Shown in pieces: positions 37,401 through 49,587 of a stretch of DNA of 64,000 nucleotides (its first letter is position 1; each line of letters begins with the position of its first letter). A model generated the notes under the pieces. That model was not told the DNA's origin and ran no database searches. It worked only from the letters and a program-made list of their open reading frames with translations. Made by a program: the position numbers and the translations under genes. The stretch is from NCBI GenBank assembly GCA_026545765.1, contig CM048844.1:7752524-7816523 (forward strand), in the 5' to 3' direction. This DNA is from Plantago major (lineage: Eukaryota; Streptophyta; Magnoliopsida; Lamiales; Plantaginaceae).

Positions 37401-40051
37401 TTTTTTTAGAGATTAATCCAGGCTAAAGCATACACTACTTTTAAGCCACGCACGAACATATCCATGTTTAGGTGGACACTTGCTGTGGATCACGGAATGA
37501 GAGAGAATCACTACAAAACAATAGAAGTGTGTGTGAGAACAATCACTTTTACAATATATGAAGATTGTTTCCATGTTTGATAAATGATCTACCATATGTG
37601 CCATCATCTTCTCTTCTCCAATAACGTCGCACGAGCAAATCTCGCCGTTTCATTGCCCTGCACAGAGAAGGTATTGAGCTGAACAAACATCATGTCAAAA
37701 AATGAAGCATGAGATGGAAAGATCATGAACAGAACTGGAATTATGTATAAAATGAATCAATCTCAAGAAGAAACAATCTAACCATGGCAGCCAATGGTTA
37801 TACAGTTCGGTGTGAACTATATCTGTATGACCATCAAGATGCTCGACAACACTACCCCTGTAGAAACAAAAATCCCATCTGCAAAAGAGAAAGGAAAAAT
37901 AATCAAATCTATGGGTACACCTTCTAACAAAAACGAAAAAGGAAACTGCAGTAAAGAGTCCTGGATCCTTACTCTGTCCTTGAGGAATCCAATGACATAA
38001 GGGTGTGGAAAACAGCCTCTGAAGATGCATCGATTGTGCCAACTGCCATTATGGCTGGGTGATCATCCCATTGCTGTGACAAAAATACATATCCATTGAT
38101 GAATCAGCAGGGAAGGGCAAGTCAACCCAAGGTAATAACTATAGGTGAGTCGAAATAAACTTACCATTCCGCTGGAATCTGTCTCTTTTGCTTCTTTGAA
38201 TAAACGTAATCCTGAATAGGCAACACAACATGAATATCAGCTGTAATTTTGTACAACATTCAAAGTTAAGAAGGTGAACACATCAGATTACCATTTTCAC
38301 AGCCAAATATTTTCCATGGTGAAGGAGCAATTACATCAGATGTCATTGCAGTCAAGTGCATCGAAGAAGCCAAATTCCAGTTGGTAGAAATTTTCCTTGC
38401 CATTCTCTTTGAAAGACTCAAGCTGTCAAATTATAGAATTTATAAAAACCATGTCCGTGAACAAGAAGTATCAAACATTAAATTTCAAGGTTCAGATATC
38501 CAAACATCTCAATTGGGCATGCAGGGCAAGGCAATTATGCTAACCTAAAAGGTTGCCATTTTCTTTCGGAATAAGGAATCAGATATGGAACAGCATTAAC
38601 TGCAGCATCCTGTAGAGATTGGATCCACCTAGCGGCGTCTTCGGAGCTGACTGCACCCAGCTGTCACAGTTATAAGGCAAATTATAATCTGCATCTACAA
38701 ATAAGCAAATATCCTTCAAAGTCTGCCAGGAAAAAGACTGTTGTACGGTTGTACCTTCAGCTGATCATTATGATTAGATGTATTGTATAGAGAGAAAATG
38801 AAAAATATCTGCATGTAACAACAACAATTCGTAAGTAAATATAAATATATCATTGGGTGCTGTTCTCATCTCTGACAAAATCAAATGAATGTGATTACTT
38901 TTCTACGATGGCTCTCTCTTCCATTATCTACGACACGAATACAGGAGTCAATTATTGCACTTCTCACAGGCTCCTGCACAAGAATGGAAAATCACTATTG
39001 TTTAAAGAAGTCCGTACAAAAACAATAGAATATCATGCGATTGTTTTAAATCTTTCTTGTACGAATCAACAATGGAAAATTAACATGTTCATGTCCAGGG
39101 CGATGAATATTACATCTCAATGCAAGTAAATATTCCACCATATAAACAGTATTAGTATATGGTAGGATGCATGATTCTCATAAAAGATCGAGTGCCCTAG
39201 ATCTAGAGTATAAATGCTCTGTAACGTTGATTGCGAATGTGATACTATCACTTCTCTAATGCTCTCTTCTGAAAATAAATCCAGCTATGTTTATTAATCT
39301 ACACAAATTCTAAAACAAATCAAATTAAAGCCTTTTAATATTTCAAGTCAAATCCACATTTCAGGCCTATAACTCCCTACAAGTTACCAAATACCCAATG
39401 TTCATCAGCTGTAGTCAGATCATTTAACACCAGCTAGCGAATATATCCTACAGTACAATTACACAGAAGGATCTATAACCCCTCTTAGCACCAGCTCTTT
39501 TACAACTGTTCTTAACTTTAAACAAGTCATAATCTTTGCACAATGATTGTGTAACCCAGTCATTACTGAATTATGCACCACATCTAGCGACCATACTTAT
39601 CATTATCACAAAAGGTACAGAAATTAGCTTTAAAAACGCAAGCTACACTTCTGCTTGTTCTTGATGTCAAAAGAAAAAGTTCAGATTAGACCAAAACAAA
39701 AACAAAAGAAGTTTATAAATGCCGTATTATATTATGATTAAACCAACACGGAACTATCATCTAACACAACATGAAAGACTGCAAAATGCCATAATAACAC
39801 TCTTTCTTTCTTTCAACTAACAAAACCAATCACTGCAAAAGACAACTAATCAAAGAGGGAATATCTAATCACCATAATTAACAAGGAAAAAACCAAAATT
39901 TTACCTCTGTGTCAGAAGTAGGCATGTATTTGAAGCTCTTGAGGTAATTGTCTTCAAGAATGAAGTACCTTTTACGAGAATAGTGCAACCCAAAACGACT
40001 CAAACGTATCAAGTAAAGCCAGCCCTCCATCTTCCCTTCACTTTCCGCCAT
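34235..40051 (-). CDS. EDR2L: EDR2-like protein (PH, START, DUF1336)
   Basis: 703-residue lipid-binding protein of the ENHANCED DISEASE RESISTANCE 2 family, which links a PH domain, a START domain and a C-terminal EDR2_C/DUF1336 domain; in Arabidopsis EDR2 restrains salicylate-dependent cell death. Exons 5' to 3': 39905-40051, 38899-38973, 38755-38808, 38545-38660, 38292-38422, 38165-38211, 37973-38073, 37783-37878, 37593-37657, 37176-37322, 36783-37081, 35844-35907, 35580-35755, 35382-35483, 35120-35170, 34891-35034, 34696-34791, 34489-34590, 34235-34333, all in phase. PH: MEGWLYLIRLSRFGLHYSRK to ARWIQSLQDAA. START: SSEAVFHTLMSLD, GSVVEHLDGHTDIVH, RRYWRREDDGTYG, AVDWRFWKSY. DUF1336: KKGYVDLQEIARDECVLCRY, KYAAKGGQDFFFVINIQVPG, VARGVVNLVLGYLNNLVIEM. 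An acidic linker (EPSDDEPLDSDW) separates the last two. A large intron (38974-39904) follows exon 1. Confidence 0.94.
34377..34441. repeat. (AAT)n microsatellite
   Basis: About 21 AAT units in the last intron of the EDR2-like gene. The poly-Asn and poly-Tyr open frames across it are artefacts of the repeat. Confidence 0.95.
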
Positions 40052-41040
40052 TGCCGTTTTCCACAAGAAAAGCAAAAAGATTCAATCTTGAACAATGGGT
40101 TTCCCGTAATTCAGAAAGCCATTCACCAAACTATCCAAAAATGTGTTCTTTTCACCAGATTTTAATTAATAACTTGGTATAATGGAGTATGCATGGAGGA
40201 AAAGAAAAGAAAAGAAAAGAAGCTGGTTTTGGAAAAATGGTGAATTGTATTGATCAAGAATTCTCCGATTCCGCTTCAAGGAATCAGAGAATCAATTGAG
40301 AAATTAGTGAATTGATTAATTTTGTTCCTTTCCTTTTCTGTTTTGACCTGTTATCTAATGGTGGTAGTTGTCTTCTCCACCGGTTTGAACAAAATTCAAA
40401 CCAGGTGTTTATAGGAAGTTGGTCATTCTGCGTTTGACCAATTTACCCTTTGAACTTTCATGTGAGCAAGTAATGAGAAAAAGAATAAACTCTGTGAATT
40501 CACGTCAGGATTGATAACCTTTTGACTAAATCATACCGTATGTATTTAATGTTGTACTGCCTACCTCAAACCTATTTAATAGTAGTAGTATTCAACTAAT
40601 ATATGCAAGTACTTGTAAATATGTGTTTTTATTACTAATTCTTATGCACTTGTTATTATGAAACTTGAGTCTGGATAATTACTCGATCTAACTTGGTTGA
40701 TAGGGTAAACGAGTAAGCTTGAATTATGTTTTGTATACTTGCTTACAAAGGGGGTCGAGTTCCGATCGATTCGATAAAAGCCATAGTTGTTATTCCGGCG
40801 CATTGGCGCTTCTGTATACATTCTTTATTTTTAATTCGTGATTGTTACAAGTCATTCAAGTTAAATGTTAGGCTCGCTCCGTTAACGAATCAAGCTGAGT
40901 TAAACTTAGTCTCGTTAAGGAGTCAAATTCGAGCCAATTCATACGATGTTAGGTTTGTTTTGGTTCGACTTGTTTAATAACATTACCCACCAGACCTCAA
41001 GCTGGTATTTATTGTTTTATGTTGAGGGTGAACTTATAAC
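40052..41040. promoter_or_regulatory. EDR2-like 5' UTR and upstream region
   Basis: Leader of the EDR2-like gene with a GAAAA repeat near 40200, then upstream intergenic DNA. No gene was recognised up to the MULE-like element. Confidence 0.4.
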
Positions 41041-41099
41041 TTTATTGAGTCCGTCTTGCGAAAGACCCCTATACATAGGAAAGTCTCGAAAGTCCCATT

Positions 41100-42420
41100 C
41101 AAATGTTAAAACTAGACAATTATACCTTTTTTCTCGACTTGATTTTTAATGATTTTTCGCGGATCTTTTGACCCGGATTCATTAAAAACGGGTCAAGTAT
41201 AATGTAAAAACTAGACAATATAATGTAAAAACTAGAAAATATAGACAATTATGTTTCACTGAGTAAATTTCTGGATAAGTAATAAAACTAGACAATTCAT
41301 TTACAAAACTAGACAATTCAGTTACAAAACTAGACAAATATCATCATCAGTTCAAAACACTAATTTTTCTTCGATTGCTTTAGTTTCTTCAGAGCACTCT
41401 TCTTCAAATCATCCAATACACCCTCTTAAAAAATCATCATCAGCATAAGGTCTCTTATATCAAGGAAAAGGAGTTCCTTGGAACAGCTCCATATGCTTCA
41501 TCAGAAAAATACCACAGTCAAAAGTTCCAAGTTTATCAAGTCCAATCAAGCTTCACATTTTATACAAAAAAAGCATTGAACATTTATACAAAAACTAGAA
41601 AATTCATCTCATAAACTAGACAATATAATGTAAAAACTAGAGAATTCATCTCTTAAACTAAACAATATAGTGTAAAAACTAAAAAATATAGACAATTATG
41701 TTCATGTTTGATCATAAAACTAGACAATATACACTAAAAAATAGACAATATCTCGTAAAAACTAGACAAATATGTTGAGCTCAGTTAGTAAATTTGATTT
41801 GAAGGTGAAGGTAAAAATGTAAAAACTAGAGAATTCCTAAATGTAATGTAAAAACTAGAAAATTTATCGCATAAACTAGACAATATAATGTAAAAAATAA
41901 ACAATATAATGTAAATTTAATATCATGTAAAAACTAGAGAATTTCTTTCATAAACTAAACAATATAATGTAAAAACTAGACAATATAGACAGTTATGTTC
42001 ATGTTTAATAGTAAAAATAGACAATATATACTAAAAACTAGACAAATATGTTGAGATCAGTTAGTAAATATCTTGAATAAACTTATTGCCACTCGATATA
42101 AGAAAAAAATAAATTTAATATCATGTAAAAACTAGATAATTCCTTTCATAAACTAAACAATATAGTGTAAAAACTAGACAATATAGACAATTATGTTCAT
42201 GTTTGATAATAAAACTAGACAATATTTCCTAAAAACTAGACAATATCCTCTAAAAACTAGACAAATATATTGAGATCAGCTAGTAAATTTGATAGTTGGT
42301 GAAAATGTAAAAACTAGAGAATTCCTAGACAATATAATGTAAAAACTAGAGAACTCCTCGCATAAACTAGACAATATGATGTAAAAACTAGACAATATAA
42401 TGTAACAACTAGACAGACAA
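41100..42420. repeat. Minisatellite of GTAAAAACTAGACAAT
   Basis: The 16-19 base phrase (variants AACTAGAGAATTC, AACTAGACAATATA) occurs about 40 times, in higher-order blocks of roughly 150-250 bp that also share TATGTTCATGTTTGATAATA. It has no coding potential. Confidence 0.88.
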
Positions 42421-42439
42421 CATGAAAACTATCCTAATG

Positions 42440-42920
42440 TACCAAATAACATACAACAAAAATCGAACAACAACAACTGCGATGAAACTGAAAATCGAGC
42501 AACAACAACGAAAATCGAACAATAACAATCGCGATGAAACTGAAGATATGAAACTGAAAATCGAAAATCGAGCAACAACAACGAAAATCGAACAACAACA
42601 ACGAGCAAAATGCAAAATCGAGCAACAACGAGCAAAACACAAAAATCGAGCAACAACGAAGCAACAAATAACCTGATAATCACTTAAATCGCGATGAAAC
42701 TGACAGCAAAGGCGAATCGCTTTTGGATCGAACTCAAATCGCGAAATCGAACTCAACAACTGACAACAACAACAACAACAACAACGAAGCAACAAAAGCA
42801 ATGAATCAAGTTTCAACAACGAAGAAACTAATCGAACTCAACAACAAAGCAACAAAAAATCGCGGAACAAATTTAAACAGAAACAACGAAGCAACAAATC
42901 GAACTCAAAAACACTAAAAT
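42440..42920. repeat. Low-complexity CAA-rich tract
   Basis: ACAACAACGAAAATCGAGCA-like short repeats and (CAA)n. The Leu/Cys/Phe-rich and Asn/Thr-rich open frames on the two strands follow from this composition. Confidence 0.85.
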
Positions 42921-43236
42921 CAAGTTTCAACATACATTACCTGATGATCGCGCAATGAATCGCCAAAAGTAGAGAGAAAATCGCTCCAGAATTGCCAAAT
43001 CGAGGGTTTCGGAAAAAATCGCCTAAAACAGAGAAAGTCGGAGAAGAAACGGCTGAAAATGGAGAAAATAACCGACAAAACCCTATTTATACTATCCCAT
43101 AAATAAAACGGTATGACCCGAATGATTTTCGACCCGCGAAACCCGGGTATTTTGACCCGTGAAATTAAAAACGGGCCAACGTAAAAATTAGAAAATTTCT
43201 ATAGAAATTTAGGGGACTTTTTGGACTTTACTAATA

Positions 43237-43821
43237 GTATAGTACTTTTATAAGACTAAGTAAATTTTATTTGGTGGTAATTTGAATAAAAATTGACATG
43301 GGTGAAAAAGGCTGGTAACCGTAAGGCCAACTTGTGAAAAGCATAGAGAAGGGTAATTTGGTCAATGTAAAAGAATTTAATATAGTGATTGTCTGATTGA
43401 TGGTAGATTTGCCTAGTGCAACTGGAAGTACATGAATTAAATAAACAAAAAGTTTCTTGTACGCTAATCCAACATGTAGGCGGGATCTCACGATGAAAAC
43501 GAATCAGTTTAGGTTGGAGAACAGGTCATTTCAATCAATTTTCGAACTCATTTTCACCGCGAAAACTTAAATTATATCGGAAAACATATTTTATAAAATT
43601 ATCTTTATGAAAATTAAACTTTATGGACCTTTTTCTTGGACCTTGTCACTAATTCATGGGCCGAAGTAATAACTTCCTGAACTTCGCTAATATAATTTTA
43701 CTAAATACCAAAGTCATATGTAGTTTCCTAGTATTTATGGTTAAAATTGACCTCGAAAATAACTTAAAAGACAAATTTGTTTTGGGATGAAAAGAATATA
43801 TGTTATCATTCATTATTCACT
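43237..43821. other. Intergenic, nothing recognised
   Basis: AT-rich sequence between the MULE-like element and a Helitron 3' end. No domain, repeat or RNA was recognised. Confidence 0.4.
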
Positions 43822-43980
43822 AGTACTAACCCGTGATGATGCCACGGTATAGTTTAATTTTAATAATATATAGAAAAATGAGGATTAAATAAATTAATCG
43901 AGAAAATAAGATAGTCAAAATTCCTTGTAAACAACGTTGGTCGTAGTGTCGGTCGGTAATCATTCTTCATCTAATATTAT
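43822..43980 (-). mobile_element. Helitron 3'-end fragment with helicase tail
   Basis: The minus strand ends with a hairpin (CCGTGGCATCATCACGG), then GTTAGTA and CTAGT, the 3' structure of plant Helitrons, and is nearly the same as the end at 50136. About 100 bp inward (43925-43975) the sequence AACGTTGGTCGTAGTGTCGG matches the region coding the C-terminus of the helicase at 50425. The rest of the helicase is absent, so this is a non-autonomous or truncated relative. No trustworthy 5' end was found. Confidence 0.75.
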
Positions 43981-44282
43981 ATCATTGAGCGTTTATTCAT
44001 GTTAACTATAAAAAATGTAAAAATAGGGTCCTACCGTACCCGACTTGTTAATTAGTAACATGTACATATTTTTTTTACAAACAAAATCTATCCCTCAAAC
44101 GGAACCAAAATAAAATACAAAAGTATACAACACAATCAATAGGGTTGTTCTCAACAATCTCGCGGTGATATGTGGTCACCCCACTACGCACACACATATA
44201 ATATACAAACGTAATTTCACATGTTACGGTTGTTTTTTCCAACCCACCGGTTCCCAGCAACCCCGCGATGGTATGTCCCCAG
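43981..44282. other. Intergenic or Helitron-derived, unresolved
   Basis: AT-rich, with no recognisable gene. It may be the interior of the non-autonomous Helitron whose 3' end lies at 43822. Confidence 0.3.
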
Positions 44283-44530
44283 CGTTATGGATGAAGAAAG
44301 AAAAGAAAAAGATAGAAGAGAGTTTCCCCGCCTAGAGTGTAACTGCCGGACCCTCCCCCTCCCGTCATGGAGATCAAGAAAGTACAAAGAAGATCGAAGA
44401 CATTTTTCCTGCCTAGAGAGTATAAGCTGATCCCCGCCCTCCCCCGATTCGTTATGGAGATCAGGAAAGTAGAGAGAAGGTCTAAGAGAGTTTCTCCACC
44501 TAGAGAGTATCAGATCCCCCAGGCCCGTTA
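44283..44530. repeat. Three-copy ~80-bp tandem repeat
   Basis: The unit contains ATGGAGATCAAGAAAGTA, an AAGA-rich block and CCGCCTAGAGAGTAT, ending in C-rich CCCCGCCCTCCC. Copies start near 44288, 44368 and 44454. In the frame of 44367-44558 the last two copies read as diverged basic peptide repeats (MEIKKVQRRSK / MEIRKVERRSK). Confidence 0.75.
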
Positions 44531-45614
44531 TGTATCAAGAATCGAATCTTATACATAAAGAAAAAGGAAATTGAAAGTCTTCACGTGTAAAATGTTGTTG
44601 ATAGACATGTAAAGATCAACACACCACCAATTATCTCACGTGTGTCTCTTCTCTCTTTTGAAACTGAAAAGAGTACGTCTAGTATACGATTCATATAACA
44701 TTCTTATAGTTGAAGGGATTATGTTAAGCATAGATCCAAAGGTCCTCCTATCTGGATTCCTGCCCATTAAGAAAATTAGTGTGTGGGGTGGCGATTTTGA
44801 TGGAATTATGGGATTTAGAAGATTTGATTGATTACATTTATAAATAGTTACAAAGTTGAATATCATTTGTAGAATTATGTAACCAAAATTAGATTAAAAT
44901 TGTAAAGGTAACAGAACCAAATACGCATTAACTTGGCATCAAAAATAAATTTACCCTGATTATAATTGTTTTGTAATTTTTTAATCTAAAAAAATGAAAG
45001 AATTTCTCACATTGATTTGAGGTCAAAGTACTATAGTTAGAATTGATAATAAAAACTGCTCTTTAATTATAATATATGGATGGATAAATCCCATCTTCAC
45101 ATGCCTAAAAATTAAAAATTAATTTATTACTTTATTCTTTACATTCTCACCTCTTCTACTTTATTCACTATCTCCTGCGACTATTCATTATCTTTTATAC
45201 ATAAGTATTTAGAGAAAAGTCGAAACCTAAATTAAAAAATAAAAAGAAACGTAGAGAGTTAATACAACTTAAAATGAATTTATTTTTACATTAATTTTGT
45301 ATTAGAAAATGTCCAAGTAATTAGAAGGCGCTCCAAGTATCATTTATGCACATGCGGATCATGTGTGCTTCAAAGTAAACCATCAACTTTAGAATATAGT
45401 AGAAAAATATACAAAAGTGCTCAGAATAACCGAAAGTGCACAAATGGTATGGTCGTATGGATATATATATATGAGGCTAATCAAAATAATCGTATATTTT
45501 AGTTTGTCCAGAATGTTTGATGCTAAACTATTTTAAATGAGTATCTTTTTGAACGCTTGATGCTACGTTAATTATTTATAATGTGTTTTAATGAGTCGTT
45601 TTTAATTTTTAAAA
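44531..45614. other. AT-rich intergenic
   Basis: No gene, RNA or transposon end could be supported. Confidence 0.35.
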
Positions 45615-47215
45615 ATCCATTATTTCATTTTATCTTATTCAACAAATTTATATTTTATTTTAATGAATAAAACAATTTATTTAATTAATAATAGTATTCA
45701 AGATTGGTGTCTACAGATTCGTCTTGTCACGACGAATTCAAATATATGTTAAAAATATCGTTTGAATTTTTGTAGATAAAGTTATATGAGATTAATATTT
45801 TATTTTAGTGAATGAAATGATTTATTTAATTAAAAAAAATCTATTAAAAAACACTATTCATGGTCGTGGCCACGACCCATTAGACATGATTTTTCTAGAT
45901 TTTATCGTCATTTTAATCGTGGCTCACGGATGCCACTATTCACGACCATCACCATGACCAATGGTCTAAAGTTGTATAAGTTTCATTCTTTTAAGCTTGG
46001 ATTAGCTTAGTATTGTCCTTAGAGTATATAATCCGCTTCATCAACATCTATCTATTATATCGAAATGTTTTAATTTTGTTGAAGATGTACACTCAAACTT
46101 AATTATTCTCATGATAACTATGACTTAAATAAGTATATTATTTAGTACTTTTCTACTTCTTTTATGCTTGGACCATCCTCCGTAATTGGAGAAACACCAA
46201 TTGAAACGTAAAAAAATATATTAGAAAAAAATACGACAAACTGATTTTTTTTACTAATACAAAGAGATAATCAATACTAGGTATGAAGATGGAGATAAAT
46301 GATTAATGATTTGTATATAGGTAGGTTTAAATTTAATAGTGAAAGATATGGAACTCTCCCCCTATTCGGAATCTGTTAAACCGTAGAATCAAAATGTATA
46401 ATTGAAAATATAAATATCTATTATATATTAATTGAAAATATAAATATCTATTAATATAAACATAAATATTTTTTGAAGTTTTGTAAATAAATTTATATGA
46501 GACTTAATAAAAACTATATATGCAGCCAACATACACAAAATAAATAGTGAAATATATACTGGTTGAAAATGCAATTAATTCCACAAAATTCCATGCAGGA
46601 TTGATTATAATTAATAAATTCTATATTTTAAAATTTAATTATTTCATTTTATTTTATTTAATAAATTTATATTTTATTTTAATAAATAATAGTACAGTTT
46701 ATTTAATGAATAATAGTATTCAAGATTGATGTCCATGGATTCGTCTTGTCACGGGGAATTGAAATATATGTTCAATATATTTTTCGATTTTTTGTAGATA
46801 AAGTTATATGAGATTTAATAAAAATTATATATGCCGCCAATATACCAAAAATAAACTGTGAAATATGTATATACCGGTTGAAAATGCAACTAATTCCACA
46901 TAGGATTGAATTAATTTAATAAATGATCTATTTTTAAAATTTCAGTATTTCATTTATCTTAATTAATAAATTTATATTTTATTTTAATAGATAAAATAAT
47001 TTATTTATTTAATAATAGTATTCAAGATTGGTGTCTATGGATTCGTCTTGTCACGAAGAATTCAAATATATGTTCCATAGATTTTTCGAATTTTTTAGAT
47101 AAAGTTATATGAGATATAATAAAAATTATATATGCAGTCAATATACAAAAAATAACATTGAAATATACTGACTAAAATGTAACTAATTTCACAAAATTCC
47201 ACGTAGGACTGAATG
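45615..47215. repeat. Dispersed/tandem AT-rich repeat, at least three copies
   Basis: A module of ~190-300 bp recurs at about 45615-45800, 46480-46925 and 46937-47215. It carries TTTATATTTTATTTTAAT, AATAGTATTCAAGATTG, GGATTCGTCTTGTCACG and GATAAAGTTATATGAGAT in the same order and orientation. The last two copies are ~304 bp apart, head to tail. Confidence 0.8.
45862..45877. repeat. Perfect 16-bp palindrome
   Basis: GGTCGTGGCCACGACC, followed ~60-80 bp later by related inverted TCACGACCATCACCATGACC sequence. It may be a MITE remnant. No function is assigned. Confidence 0.7.
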
Positions 47216-49080
47216 AATTTGATGATGTTTAGACCATTAATATGTTTTACATAATATATGGATGGATGGATACACATTTATTATAAGATCATCCAAAGCA
47301 TGCATCTAGCTAAGTCTATAATTCTTATGAAAAAAGTATGTAATGACTAATTAGCATAACCTACTCATTTAAACTCTTGTACATAGTTTAATAATATGAG
47401 ATCAATTTTGTTAGAGTTCACCTTTTCTTTTATTTAACTAATTAATTAACACTTCTTTTTACCTGCATCGTACAAATTTTAAACGCTTCTAATTAATATT
47501 ATTAGTATTACAATATTACGTAGTAACAATGATCTTCTTCCAACTGCACCACTGATGCTTTTACTAAACGTGCGCAATATGTCACTTAATTTGTCTATAT
47601 TAAGAATAAATATGTGTAATATCAACAAGAAAATGCATGCATGCATCAAGTTTTAATGAGTTATGACAAGAAATAGAATCCATCCACATTTAGAACACAT
47701 CCTCATATTATAATTATATCATTGAAAAACCAAGTGGCATGGGACATTTCGTTTCAGTAAAGACAAAAATTAGAGTGGAATGGCCGGTAACTGGAGATAT
47801 ACTAGTATAAGATTGCTCATTCATCACTTCCAAAGGTTTTCTTAATTTTTATATAGCTTAATTAGGCTTTCCTTGTCCCATTTTTGGAACTGGCTTTTGT
47901 CATCTTTTTACCAAAATAATATGGGTGATCGAGTGAGAAAGTTCAAGACACGAATGAAGCTGTGTAATTTGAATATCTTGTATGAGTTATTCCGAGTTAA
48001 TGGTATAAATGTACTATGTATATCAAGTCAAACACAACAAGCTTAAAAATAACACTTTTAACATCTATAGTTATTCAACTATATCAAGTTGAAGAAGCAC
48101 AAGTAACCTCTAATTATATCATTTTACCATCACTTTCTTGATCATGCTTAGACGAAATCTACTCTAGAATGTCACAGGCTAAGATCCCAAACCAAGAGCC
48201 AATCTCCATTATAATAATATATAATTTTATGATACAAGTAGTCAATAACATCATAAATAAATAATAGTCACAATGATACAATTTTGGAGCGTGACCATAT
48301 TCGGCGGGTTTATTCTTTTTCTTTCTCTTTGACTTTGCATATCTTCATTGAGCCAATTGGTACTAGGACATAACTTTGAACCAATCTTAAAAACTTGAAG
48401 CTATAAACTTTTTCTAAAACATTACTCGTACTAAATTTTAAGAAATAGTCATTGAACTTATACAAATTGGTATAGTCCGATTATTTTTCGCCTGTCCATG
48501 AAATTGTGTCTCAACTTTCTCCCCAACCACTAAGGAGTGCGGTTGCTATTGTTTTATATTTGCGCTTAACTTGATTGAATTTTATTGGCAAGTTAGGATA
48601 CCGTTGGTTTCTTGTTTGTCTGCCTACCTTCATTCATTAATCAAAATAAAGAATGAATGAGATAACTAGTAATATAACATCGAAAGTGTTAGTTCCACGC
48701 CTTATCCTCACTCGAAATTGCACCGTGAAATTTCAAAGTGGAACATCCGATCTAAGATTGTACCTATTAAATTTTAAAATGAACCAGTTATTTAACATTG
48801 CTCCAAAACAAGCACACTTAACTATATTAAGTTCTTATAATGAACTCTTGGCGTTTCCAATTTTGGGTTGTTAAGACACGTTGACACTTACAAGTCAAGT
48901 ACTAGTAAATTCAATATATTTAAATATAATGTCTAAAAAAAGTAAACAAGCTAATAATAGGGTAGAAAGAAAAGAGATCATATATTGTTGTAACATTAAT
49001 TTTCCCGAGTTTACAGGATTATCGTTTGATACCCATGATACTGCGCAGCTTTAGGATACCCATGTGTTCTTCTATTTCTA
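47216..49080. other. AT-rich intergenic
   Basis: No gene was recognised in this stretch. It ends in the upstream region of the S-protein homologue. Confidence 0.4.
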
Positions 49081-49089
49081 ATCACATTG

Positions 49090-49105
49090 ATGTATTTATA
49101 TATGT
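49090..49105 (+). promoter_or_regulatory. TATA-like element of the SPH gene
   Basis: TATTTATATATGTATA about 100 bp upstream of the SPH start codon. Position and composition suit a TATA box, but the surrounding DNA is AT-rich. Confidence 0.4.
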
Positions 49106-49200
49106 ATACATATACATCAAACTCTCCGAACATTTTGTACTTTGATACCAAAGAACCAAACCCTTTTTCAGAGTTGTTTCTCCCAGAAAAGTTGAACGCA

Positions 49201-49587
49201 ATGAAGACCAAACAACTCTGTTTAGCTCTCATTGCCCTTGCAACACTAATTCAATTCGGACAGAGTTGCTTCCTGTCCTCTAAAGTTCGTGTTAATATAG
49301 TAAACCGTCTCCCTGCGAGTAGCTATACCCTGTCCGCCCGTTGCAAATCTAAGGACAACAATCTTGGAGAACATATACTGAAACCGAATCAAAATTTTAA
49401 CTTCAGTTTCTGTCCAAACCCGTTCAGTACTTTGTTCTTCTGCGACTTCAGATGGGGCAGAAAGACGGCCAGCCTTGATGTCTACAATGCCAAATGGACA
49501 AAGAATCCCTGTAACAAGAATAACTGCGAGTGGCATGTGCGGATGGATGGCATATATCTATCAGGGCAAAGACTGTATCTGTGGTGA
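49201..49587 (+). CDS. SPH: S-protein homologue (self-incompatibility S1 family)
   Basis: 128-residue, intronless small secreted protein. Residues 1-22 (MKTKQLCLALIALATLIQFG..) form a signal peptide. The S1 domain follows: KVRVNIVNRLP near the start, the FSF strand (NFNFSFCPNPF), the hallmark LFFCDFRWG with RKTASLDVYNA, the paired Cys in NPCNKNNCEWHV, and the C-terminal GIYLSGQRLYLW. Length and absence of introns match the family. Members include the poppy stigmatic determinant PrsS, but most SPH genes have unknown signalling roles in pollen, flower or immunity. The start was chosen because it gives the signal peptide; the upstream in-frame start would add 38 residues that look like 5' UTR. 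A frameshifted relative lies 260 bp downstream. Confidence 0.93.
   Translation: MKTKQLCLALIALATLIQFGQSCFLSSKVRVNIVNRLPASSYTLSARCKSKDNNLGEHILKPNQNFNFSFCPNPFSTLFFCDFRWGRKTASLDVYNAKWTKNPCNKNNCEWHVRMDGIYLSGQRLYLW

Larger units (their letters stand above)
41049..43236 (-). mobile_element. Second MULE-like element with leader segment and minisatellite
   Basis: Borders are approximate. The left end reads GAGTCCGTCTTGCGAAAGAC, resembling the inverted right end of the element at 4697-7824 (GAGTCCGTCCGAGAGTCC). AAAGTC..AAAGTCCC motifs are inverted at the two ends. As in the first element, GACCCG/CGGGT motifs sit inside both ends. On the minus strand a TATAAATA box and CT-rich leader (~42950-43100) are followed by a donor-like site and repeats. 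No transposase ORF and no clear 9-bp target duplication were found. Confidence 0.55.

Noticed and set aside
42409-42819. Leu/Cys/Phe-rich 136-codon minus-strand ORF
   Set aside because: It is produced by the CAA/GAAAATCGAGCA low-complexity tract; no signal peptide, domain or splice support.
47800-47825. TCTTATACTAGTATATC (minus strand) as a 5' end for the Helitron fragment at 43822
   Set aside because: It starts with TC after A, but it does not resemble the 5' end proposed for the sibling at 59130 and lacks the AAAAGTG context.
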